Shown here: in pieces, positions 54,791-64,000 of the stretch
Position numbering within the stretch: position 1 is the first letter of the stretch
Layout: each line of letters opens with the position of its first letter
Assembly (NCBI GenBank): GCA_029582165.1
Contig: CM055868.1
Coordinates: 9,313,501 to 9,377,500, forward strand
Direction of reading: 5' to 3'
Source of the DNA: Portulaca oleracea
Taxonomy: Eukaryota; Streptophyta; Magnoliopsida; Caryophyllales; Portulacaceae
DNA length: 64,000 nucleotides
The notes under the pieces: generated by a model
Databases searched by the model: none
The model's input: the letters and a program-made list of their open reading frames with translations, nothing else
What the model was told of the DNA's origin: nothing
Translations under genes and position numbers: made by a program

Positions 54791-55809
54791 ATTTGATGAG
54801 TTTTGCTCCGTTTTGGCTCCAATTTAGGTCACTCTTTTATTTTCCTACAAAACTAGAAAAATCTCATAACTAAAATGAAATACGGGGTTAGAACATGTAA
54901 AAGCTCCCTAATAAAGAGAAGAATTCGGCTCGAAACGAGACCGAACACCACTCCCACACAAGGGTTTGCTCGCCCCGAGCAAACTAAAAACAAAGAAAAA
55001 CACTAGAAAAAGAAACTAAAACCTAACTCACTTTCGCAGGAATCACGGATGCATTTAGCATACGCATCAAGCCCTTTAAACCCCCCGACAGCCCGGGTGG
55101 ACGAGGTAGGTCTCGTGAGGGTTTATAGCAACTACACCCACAAAAGCCATCGAAAAGGAGAGAGAGAAAGTGAAAAACAAAACAAGTTTAAAAGAAAGAA
55201 AAAAAGAACTGCTCGTTTCAAAGAATCAAGTCGTACCAACCAAGAAAACGGTATTAATCCTCCAAAAGGAACCGTTATGAGCATCTCACAACACCTAACC
55301 CACACAACTGCCAATCTTGGAAGTTTTTGATTCCTTACACCTCATGTAGAGTTTAATCCCATTTGCGAAAAGGTTTTTAAGAGTTCTAATCGATCCCGGA
55401 CGACCCAAAAGATTCACACCCGAGCTCACAAAATAGCGAAACGAGCAAAGGAAAGGAAAGAGTTGTCCCTCCCCGCATTTGGTCGCCTTTGGCTTGGTGA
55501 GGGCTGCAGGTGATGCCAGGAAGAGCCCCTCACTTTATTAACACTTCAAACTTTTTCTTCTTTTTGGGTTGGGCATTCCCAACAAAATTTTCTTACTCTT
55601 TTTTTTAAGGTCGGTATTAGCCTTATTTTCGGGAATTGGACGGCCCATATAAGGGGTATACCCTCCCAACACGGTCTTTTCCATTCGCCTCTCCGTCGCA
55701 AAGCGATATAGGAGGAGGGTTAAGGGGTATCCGTGCCGTACCACTGATACCGGGCCCGTGTAGGTTGGCTAAGTGTATGGTGGTTGATGTCGTAAAGCCG
55801 ACACGCCCC

Positions 55810-57087
55810 ACTTAATCAAATTATTTAATTTTGCTGCTATTTTCTTACTTTTGCTTTTGCTTTTTCTCTTCTTTTTTTTTCTTTTTGGAAAACAAGCTCG
55901 GATATGAACCCCTAGAATCTCCCAGTTTCAACCAGAACATAAAAAAAAAAGAAATGGGATCTCACTAGACACTTGATGAAAAGAATCTAATTAAGGTAAG
56001 TCATGACAATCGCCCAGGTTAGGCTCGAAAATGCTCAAACCGGTTTCTTTTAAAGAAGATTAAGAATGGCTTCCTGATTTCAACAACGAAATCCAAGAAC
56101 CAAAGCAAAAACAAAAACAAAACGAAAAATGAAAACTTTCAAGGTTTTTCACTCCCTTTTTTTTCCTTTTCACACAAAATTTTTCAAATTTTTCGACACA
56201 AACTACAAAAAACAAAAACAAAGACTCAAAACTAGGTGATCTACCCATGACAAATGGAAGTATCACCCCCCACTCCCACACAAAACTTCACAATGTCCCC
56301 ATTGTGAGAAGAAGGGTGTCACAAATAAGGTAGAAAACATAAAAACACACAACAAACACATAACAAACAATAATTGGTGGTGACCCGAGCCCACACGGCT
56401 CCAACAACAACAATATCCCAACATTCACACTCAAGGGGTTCGCCACCCGAAAGGAAAAATCAAGCATGCAACATGGATCACTACTATATTCACAATGAAA
56501 GAAAGGGTTAGATGATGTTACCTGAAGGTCTTCAATAAATGCACACCCAGCGCACGATCCACGAACATAACACCATAGGTGAGAGATAGACAATGAAAGC
56601 ATACTATGGGTGAAATGTGTACATGCTAGATAAAAAAAGTAAACCAAACTATACAAGACAACAAAACTAAGACTTACTAATTAAAAGAAACTTTAAATAT
56701 TTACAAATGTACATGATCACTGATTAACCTCAACCCCGAATCTCACTATATGAGGCCGGAATTTAGGTTGAAATACCTCACCACTACCCGGTTCTACGAA
56801 TGAGAGACCCCCAAAACGTAAACCATACAATCTCAACCATACATCCCAAAATCACGATGCAAAAGCTTACAATGACAACTTCCTAACCAACAAACCATGA
56901 CAAAACCTAACGAAACGACACTCAATCATCCAACAAGTCTTGTAAATGCAAAACCATATTGAAAAAAAAACTTCCACCATACCCCATCATAGGAACACCA
57001 CACACCCCCCGCACATGTATATCTCAAGATATAAAGCACACATTGCTATGCAAAAGATAAGAGAGGGAGGTGGAATGGTTACAATCA
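55810..57087. other. Non-coding part of the Athila-like remnant
   Basis: No gene is visible. The frames on both strands are low-complexity (Phe- or Lys-rich). The word CAATGTCCCCATTGTGA near 56291-56307 is a short palindromic feature similar to one near 59868-59885. Confidence 0.5.
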
Positions 57088-58599
57088 CTACTCATCACCT
57101 CCCGGAGGAGGGTATGGATAATAAGGGAAGTAGGTTGGGTAGTACTGATTGACGTAGTCGGGCGGTGCCGGCGGACGGTCGGCATAGCATAATGGTAGTA
57201 CCCCCAATCCCTCCAGTACTGGTTTTTGTTGATGGAAGTACTCGTCATAGCGTCTAAAGTATCCTTCGTGCCTTTCGAGTGTTGATTGCTGCGCACGAAG
57301 GAGCTCTTGTTGACTCTCCACCAAGTTATGCGTACTTTGCATCAAAGTTCGTTGTTCTCGGAGATCAACACTCAATTGATCCATTCGGCTTGCTAAGTAC
57401 CCCATCGTGATCTCCTGGGAACCGCTACCGCTAGCCTCGCCCTGGTTTGCCGGTTCCCCTTCTTCTTCCTCATTTTCATGCTCAAACGGGTCATCGGGAC
57501 CCCCAACTCGACGGGTGCTCCTTGGATTTTCACCGCACGACCAGTTGTGTTGGTTGGACACATCCAACCAACGTGTGGCTCGCTCATGGTCCAAATGAAT
57601 GGACGTCGCATATCGATCCGAGCCGTGCTTGTAGATGTGCTTCGTGTTGTGGCGCTCGAGGATACCTATGCGTTGTAATCGTATACCGTCGATTGGGTCG
57701 GGAAAATAACGCGGGGTGAACTTGCTGATATACCCTCTAAAACGTTGCTTCATCAAAAAGTGGCATATAATATGCCCCATGCCGATCGTAGTGGTAAGGT
57801 GTTTGGAGGTGATTTCTTTCAAGCAATGCAAAATGCAAGACCTCGTGTTCACCCGTGTCCCTTGGAGGGTGTGAAAGATAACAAACAAATCGTCCCTCCT
57901 CACATTCGCCCTTCCATCGTCCCTTCCGAAGACCGAACTTGAGACTATGCAATGAAAAATTCGAATTGCCAAGTTGCACAAGTCACGAGACTTGGAATTC
58001 CTAGTCAAGAAGGAACAATCATCTAGGGCATGTGACCTTTGATGCTTCCGCCGCCAACAAGTAAGGCTTTTCATGGCGGACTGTTCATCAAAATGTGCGC
58101 TCTCCTCGTAATAAAGACCATCCTCCGGTAGCCCAAGTGCCTGACACAGCTCTTGCACAGTGCAAGTTTTCTCCTTGTTATCCACTCTATATCGGAACTT
58201 TGCTTGGCGTGTGTCAGCATCCTCAACTTGCAATGAACTAAGGAACTCAAGGATTGGTTGGTCATAAAGGGATTCATCAATCTTGATGAATTATCCCCAC
58301 CCCAAGGTTCTTATGATAAAGTCGAAGCTAGGGCCGCAATACACCTTCCTCACTGTGGCCTCATCGTATATATCCGGAGCACAAAGTTTCCGGTGCTGAT
58401 AGAGTTCGTACTTCTCACGATGATGTTCATCCCGGAATCTAATACGCAATCCCGGTTCAGCTCGAAGAGGTGTAGGTGTTTGGGCTTTATATCGATCCTT
58501 GTCTACCGCCGCTGATGAAGACTCGGGCGGTGGTGAGGGTGAACCTTCATCACTTGTGCGTGCTCTCTTAGATCGAACCACGTTGAATTGAAAGAACAC
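57088..58599 (-). pseudogene. ATHILA ORF1-type protein, split by one stop codon
   Basis: One minus-strand frame of 504 codons is broken only by a TAA at 58291-58293. The first part has KRARTSDEGSPSPPPES and FRDEHHREKYELYQHRKLC. The second has EKTCTVQELCQALGLPEDG, GHIICHFLMKQRFRGYISKF and an acidic then Gln-rich tail (ITMGYLASRMDQLSVDLREQ), with a Pro/Tyr-rich end (YPTYFPYYPYPPPGGDE). This pattern fits the plant family named ATHILA ORF-1, or putative plant transposon protein. Its role is unknown, and some authors compare it with envelope-like ORFs. The low number of breaks suggests recent decay. Confidence 0.75.
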
Positions 58600-59149
58600 T
58601 AGCTAACTCAAGAATACCCAAATCACAACCAATACACACAACCACTCAAACCCTAAATTCTGAGACCAAATCACAAGTAACACTCAATTTAACCCTGAAA
58701 TCAAACTTTGAAACACTAATTGAATGTTACCTCCCAAACTTGAAGCACCACACAACAAATAACTTCCAAAGTTGAGCACAAACAGCAAATTCAGCACCAA
58801 AAACCCTGATGTTTTGATTCCCAGCAAAGACCGACGTAGAACGAAGCATCGAACACACCACACTTGAGTCGTTCGTATGAGGTACCTACACACAGGTACT
58901 CGTCGCACAGCAAACGAACGCACAACCAAGACCGTCGCTCGTTGACAACGCACAACAGCAGCTCACACAGCTAGGGCAAAAATCCGACCCAATCTGGAAA
59001 AAATTGAAGAGATTAGTGAAGAATTAGAAGTTAGGGTTTATGTTAGGGTTTGGGGGAAGTAAGAGAGAGAAATGAGAGAGAGAATGAGTGAGAAAATATG
59101 AAGGAATTGAGAGAAAAGCGCAATAAAAACCCCGACAGAAAACAGATCT

Positions 59150-59470
59150 GCTATTGGCTCGACCGAGCCAATGAACCTACTCGCCCGAGCTGTGTTTCTG
59201 GGCGCAAGAGACAGTTCTGTCCGAACAAGTGCTCGACCGAGCCGTTCAAATGGCTCGCCCAAGCTGCTCCTCTGGGTGGCTGGTCGTGTCTTTCAAACTT
59301 TTTTTCTTCTGCGCTCTAGTTGACAGACTCAACCGAGCCAGACGCCGCCTTCGAGTCTGCTGTCGATGCTTTGCCTTAGTTTTTTATCTTCTCGTTTTGG
59401 TTCAGTGAGCTAGCTCGGTCGAGCCAGATTCTTGCTCGCCCGAGCGGGGATTTTGGAAACATTTCCCGTT
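59150..59470. repeat. Cluster of GCTCGNNCGAGC palindromes (right)
   Basis: Copies near 59157, 59179, 59231, 59411 and 59432 (for example GCTCGACCGAGC and GCTCGCCCGAGC), plus a changed copy near 59251. The same 12-bp palindrome frame occurs at 54430-54790, but the sequences in between are not alike. Confidence 0.88.
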
Positions 59471-60010
59471 CTTTCTCTTTAACTCCGGAATTGACTCGAT
59501 TGGCGCTCGATGTGCTGGACCCGGCCAAAACTTCACAAAGTTAAATCTCTCAAAATAAACTAAGTATTTTCACTTCCCTAAAAATATTCTCAAACTCTCA
59601 AACACTCAAAAACCTCCCAGGGCACCTTAAAACCCGAAACACTTAACTAAAAATCTAACACAAAGCTATCTGAAGTAAAAATTAAAACTAAATGAAAACA
59701 AAGACACTTAACTAAAATCTAACAAAAAGCTATCCTAAGAAAAAGCTACCCTAAGTAAAAATTAAAACAAAAACCTTTTTTTTTCCTTTTTTTTCTTTTT
59801 GAAATTTTCAAGGAAAATGAAGAAAGCTGGCATGCATGCCTCCCCACTCCCACACAAAAAGGTCACACTATGTCCTCATTGTGACAAGAAATAAAGGAAG
59901 ACAAACACCGTAAACGAAGAAACATTAAAAATCACACCAAAAGAAGGCAAAAGAAGAAAAGAAAGATGACTCACACTATATTAACAAGAGAAAGGAACGA
60001 TATTACCTGG

Positions 60011-61929
60011 TTAGATACTGATTATACCCAAACAATGAAATCTCAAAATGATATTACGAAGCACCAATGGAGCATCAACCACTCCATCCTCCCTCAAAAT
60101 GCGAGGTACCATGTCGAAACTATTCAATGCCCGCAGTAACATGTCATACTCCCTTGCATGCATCTCAGAGCGATGAACATACGAGCACAAACTCAAAACT
60201 TCGTTAGTGAACATTAATGCTCCCCACAATTTATCAATTGCCATAGGATTATCTTTAAAATACTGAAATAAATGCATGAGATTGACTTTCCTAGGCACGT
60301 CCTCCGGGTAGATACAATAAGGATCAATGAGGTAATTATATCCTCCTAAAAGACCTAAGGACTTCAAAAACTCCGGTTCATAAGAGAGTAATGTAGAAAA
60401 ATACATCACATGAGGGGAAAAAGGAGAAACAAGTTCAACTTTACTTAAACACAACATTGGAACCTCATACTTCACCTCATCGCCATTTTCCTCAAGTACA
60501 TAATCTAACTCATCACTTCCATTCAACTCGTCACATTTATTGTCGGATGCCAAAGAAAAAATTGGATTATACCACATAAAAATCTTCCCAACACCACAAG
60601 AAGTTGCAACTTCATCCTCATCAAAATCAGAATCATCACCATGAGTCTCGGAAAACAAAAACTTATCATTCAGCACACTATCGAAAGTGGTGGACTGTTC
60701 AAAGTCATAACTCATTGTGAAATACTCATACTCACAAGCAGATATATCATCAAGATCAAGATCTTGAGTTAAAAGAGAAGGAATAGCTATAGATGAATCC
60801 TCATATCGATCCTCACATGGAGATTGAGCGTGAAAATCAACAAGATGGGTCAATAAACTAGCACTAGACTCCTTATCCTCGAAAAAATTTTCAGCATTGA
60901 CATCAAAACATTCAATCCACTCCTCATCAGCACATGACACATCACCCGAGCCAGCATTCTCACTATCGACCACAAAGTCCCTAACCCAATTAAGAGTATG
61001 CTTATCGTACTCATCCGAACCCGAGGGTGAATTTTGCGAATCAAAGATATTTAGTTCCATAGTCAGATTCCCAAAAGTCAATTTCATTCTCCCATCTTTA
61101 CAGTTAATCCAAGCGTTAGAAGTTGCAAGGAAAGGGCGACCTAGAATAACTGGGATTTCATCTCTAGTGCTCTGAGTCCTAGCAGTTTCTAGCACTACAA
61201 AATCAACTGGAAACACAAAGTCCCCCACCTTAATCAAAACGTCTTCCACTACCCCCTTAGGTACCCTAGTGGATCTATCAGCCAATTGTAATACATTCTA
61301 GTTGGCTTCAATTCCCCTAATCCCAACATCTCATAAACATGTAATGGCAACAGATTCAAGCTGGCTCCTAGATCAAGCAATGCCCTTTCTATCACACTAT
61401 CACCTATGGTAATAGAGATAGTGGGGCATCCAGGGTCCTTGTATTTAATAGGCATTTGGTTCGACAAGATAGAACTCACATTCGTAGCTAGGAAAGCCTT
61501 CTTAGGCACCTGAGTAGCCCTTTTGGTAGTACAAAGCTCCTTAAGGAAGCGGGCATATAGGGGGATCTGCTGGATAGCATCCAAAAGAGGGATGTTCACC
61601 TTGACCTGAGAAAAAATCTCCCTAATTTTGTCCAAGAATTTCTAGTCTTTGCTCCCCCTTAACCTCTGAGGGTAAGGTGGAGGGGGTTTGTAAGCCCCTC
61701 GGGATGGTGGACTAGTCATAGGGTTGGTTTTAGACTCGATTTTGGTGTGAGGAGGCTCAACTGTAACAGTTGGCCTCGCTCCATCCGACTCATCATCAAC
61801 AAGCTCAGCAACAGACTGATCAATCAAAGTCTTTTCATTACACACATCAGAAGATTTCATTTTCACTTGATTATCTACCTCTTTCCCAGAACGAAGAGTA
61901 ATAACCGCATTCACACCTCCAAACATCAT
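60011..61929 (-). pseudogene. Athila-like gag end and aspartic protease region, frameshifted
   Basis: Minus-strand pieces in order: 61929-61642 with GGVNAVITLRSGKEVD (the gag-to-protease junction typical of Athila); 61635-61249 with VNIPLLDAIQQIPLYARFLK, KDPGCPTISITIGDS and the retropepsin active site LDLGASLNLLP (near 61370); and, after a one-base shift, 61285-60011 with ADRSTRVPKGVVEDVLIKVG and IPVILGRPFLATSNAWINC. The last piece runs on as a long acidic open frame of 424 residues in total. Known Athila polyproteins go on to reverse transcriptase, which is absent here. A TAG near 61640 and the frameshift near 61270 break it. Confidence 0.88.
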
Positions 61930-61949
61930 TTACAGGCTATTTGATTGAG

Positions 61950-63118
61950 TCACAATGTGACCCAAATCCTACATAATTTCTATCCTCCCCTTTGTTGACA
62001 TAAAGCGCACAAAGGTTCTTGTCTTGGTTGAGTATTACATTCTTCACCAAATTCTCCGTTGTGTTTCACTTCCTAATGATAACTATCTACAACATTAACT
62101 TAACGTTAAGTGGGGCGAACTTTCACCAAACTGAGGAAACAACCGATTCAAAGTGGTTCGAACCAAAAGCAATGGCTTTAGCCTCTTCAACATTGACTTG
62201 ATTGTGAATGTGGTAGTTCCTTGCCAACTTAGGGAATCCTTTGGTTGTTTTGTTGGCTTCACATTCTATATCAAGTCTTTAATCTTCCTCTCGACTCCTA
62301 GCTCTTCTATATACAATTCTCTATCCCACACAAATGGTTAGTACAACAGCTCGCCCTCGAACCAACCCATATCTTGAATAAAACACATCTTCTACGTTGA
62401 AACTAAGTATAAAGTAGGGAACTCATCTCTTATCACACCCTGATCCTCCCCCTTATCCTCCCAAAATTTGATACCCCAATCTTCACTAAGGTTAAACTGA
62501 AGGCTTTCTCTAAAGGCATGTTGTACATATTGCTCCTTGTTCTTGCCAATCTTCTTGATATTATTCCAAGTACTAGCCATCCCTGGATTGCACCTTGATA
62601 GTAGTAATGAAACATCTTCACAATGGGTGGATTGCATCACCTTCCTCCATAAAGCCCCTTCTTCATAAGCATACCTCCACCACCACTTGAATAATAAGGT
62701 TGTATTTTCATCTCCATGTCTCCCACACCTAAACCACCTGTATCCTTTAGTGTTTGAATCACTTTCCATTTGACCAGTGCTCGTCCTCCAATGTCTCTAT
62801 TACCTTCCCAAAAAATTGGCTCTATATCTGGATGATCCTCTTCACAACACTTTTCAACATCTTATGCATGGATAAATAATACAAAGGAAAGTTATTCAAG
62901 ACTGTTGTTATCAATACTACTCTGCCTGCTTTCAAGATACAATAGGCCTTCCAACTTGAGAGCTTGGCTTGGACTTTCTGTATAACAGGCCCCCATTCAT
63001 CCTTATTCTTCATGTTTTCTCCAATAGGTGACCCTAGATAGGTAAAGGGAATGACAACTATATGGCATTCCTGCTTCTTTGCAATTGATTGACCCCACTA
63101 CTCACTCTTGTTGAACAC
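61950..63118 (-). mobile_element. LINE fragment (RT end to zf-RVT)
   Basis: On the minus strand: VVIPFTYLGSPIGENMKNK (near 63040), VQAKLSSWKAYCILKAGRVV (63013-62822 piece), TLLFKWWWRYAYEEGALWRK (62769-62392 piece), then DSLSWQGTTTFTIKSML and FAPLNVKLMLW with LCALC of zf-RVT (about 62240-61990). Frameshifts separate the pieces. It is cut at about 61945 by the Athila-like remnant and at 63118 by an LTR. It shares the FKWWWRY block with 14840-16690. Confidence 0.87.
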
Positions 63119-64000
63119 TATAATACTCGACTACTATAATTTATAGCGAGGCTCGATAATTCCTCAAAGCATTATAGGTTATCATAACATTCAATAATTC
63201 TTCTTCCTTAGCTTCGCAAAATAGATGATTTCATTTCAAGTTCGATTTTAATAGAGTCTGTTTGTTAAACAGGCGGATTCGAGAATTATTTAATTCTCAA
63301 ATTCGTAACCTTGCCCTCGGATTCAGAATTCGGGTTCGTAGACCGGAGTCATTTCTTTATTTATTTTCGGTTTGTTGGATTCCTTAAATCGGCTGGCAAC
63401 TCTTTCTTTTTTATCTCTTTTTATTATCCAGCATGCATTTTCACTACATCGAAAAAATTTATGAAAATAATTCACATATGCCCATATTCTAATTCGGAGC
63501 CTAACCAAGAGAAAATACCATAGGAAAAAATCATAGGCTAGGTGACCTTGGATTTTTCTGGGTATTTTCTGTTGGGTCTTGTCGACCCTTGGGATTTCTA
63601 TATGGCCTGGGTTCAAATCGGACTTTATGTGAAATTATTTGTAGATCAATTCAATGTAATTTCAAGCGTGTGGATAGTAAAAATTGATTATTAAATAAAT
63701 AAAAGTCACACCTCGAAAACGAACTTCATAAAATAAAAATATCCTTATTTAAGGATTAAACAACCTTAGTCGGCTCCAAATCATTAAGTAGCGCACTCGA
63801 GAAAGAACGCGATTTTTTCCGGGGTCGACCTACACATACAAACCATAGAAAGTATTAGCCTTCTCCTAAACATTTACATATCACATGAAGAACATCATAT
63901 AACGCTTAACAACAAAATCATCTTGGTCATAACAATATCATTGAACATGAGAAGCTTGCACTTATGAATAAATTTTTGTCTATGTTACTTATGATACACC
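63119..64000. mobile_element. Probable LTR of a gypsy-like element, running off the window
   Basis: The LINE fragment stops abruptly at 63118, and a sequence starting TATAATACTCGACTACTATA begins. This resembles the TRTAA-type starts of plant chromovirus LTRs and the TATAAAACCCCG start at 23199. No coding sequence is visible up to the window end. The class is inferred from the start alone. Confidence 0.4.

Larger units (their letters stand above)
53630..61940 (-). mobile_element. Athila-like gypsy retrotransposon remnant
   Basis: The minus-strand order is protease region (61929-60011), a non-coding stretch with GCTCGNNCGAGC palindromes (59150-59470), an ATHILA ORF1-type frame (58599-57088), then a long non-coding stretch with the shared ACTCCCACACAAA and CAATGTCCCCATTGTGA words (about 56265-56310), and a possible LTR (below about 55000) with a minus-strand TATA-like word at about 54365. 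Athila elements carry such an extra ORF besides gag-pol. Gag, RT, RNase H and integrase are missing or unreadable, and I could not pair two LTRs. The limits are approximate, and more than one element may be mixed here. Confidence 0.7.

Noticed and set aside
56060..56656. Minus-strand frames of 73 and 122 residues, Phe/Cys-rich
   Set aside because: They lie in the non-coding part of the Athila-like remnant, are low in complexity and match no family.
57407..57942. Several + strand frames opposite the ATHILA ORF1-type frame
   Set aside because: They are antisense shadows of the minus-strand frame and show no family resemblance.

Overview
This is plant nuclear DNA, most likely from an eudicot. 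It has two intron-containing single genes of typical plant families, a high A+T background, and nested retrotransposons and DNA transposons of plant lineages. No bacterial-style operons, CRISPR arrays, rRNA or tRNA genes were seen. I cannot name the species.

Host genes: (1) a plastid RNA polymerase sigma factor of the SIG1/SIGA type, + strand, coding exons between 30340 and 35241. Nine coding exons join in frame to 500 residues, after a probable 5' UTR exon near 29000-29210. (2) a LEC1-type NF-YB gene (LEC1-LIKE/NF-YB6 type), - strand, 42983 to 40383, two exons joining to 226 residues. An ACGTG palindrome and an RY-type GCATGC box lie about 350-385 bp upstream of its ATG. Both genes carry small transposons in their introns.

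Mobile DNA, left to right: a decayed L1-type LINE (1-3331); a PIF/Harbinger remnant with transposase and ORF1 (about 3600-6170) and an A+T-rich tail with a tandem duplication; a Stowaway MITE (7794-8038); a Tourist-like MITE (8179-14029) split by a Mutator-like element (8391-13842), which is split in turn by a non-autonomous gypsy-type LTR element (9962-13691); a LINE fragment (about 14840-16690); a second Mutator-like element (19242-27308) split by a hAT-type MITE, a deleted copia element and a 3.46-kb single LTR; a Tourist-like MITE (27908-28309); a SMART-type miniature LTR element and an inverted-repeat element in SIG1 introns; a LINE ORF1 remnant (about 35760-38120) holding a 292-bp TRIM; 166-bp hAT-type MITEs (41030 and 44703, partial at 50093); a solo miniature LTR (42363-42540); two end-to-end Stowaway-like MITEs (43571-44152); a SIRE-like copia remnant (from 45104) with a CACTA element (47373-53029) inside; and an Athila-like gypsy remnant (about 53630-61940) between two parts of a LINE. 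A further LTR begins at about 63119 and runs off the window.

The most notable result is that both Mutator-like elements look like Pack-MULEs with related terminal inverted repeats. One carries a piece resembling the N-terminal LRR ectodomain of the brassinosteroid receptor BRI1. The other carries a piece resembling the first exon of an ABCB6/ABCB20-type ABC transporter. I see no wholly new kind of system. What is new here is the arrangement of known element classes and the captured gene pieces.
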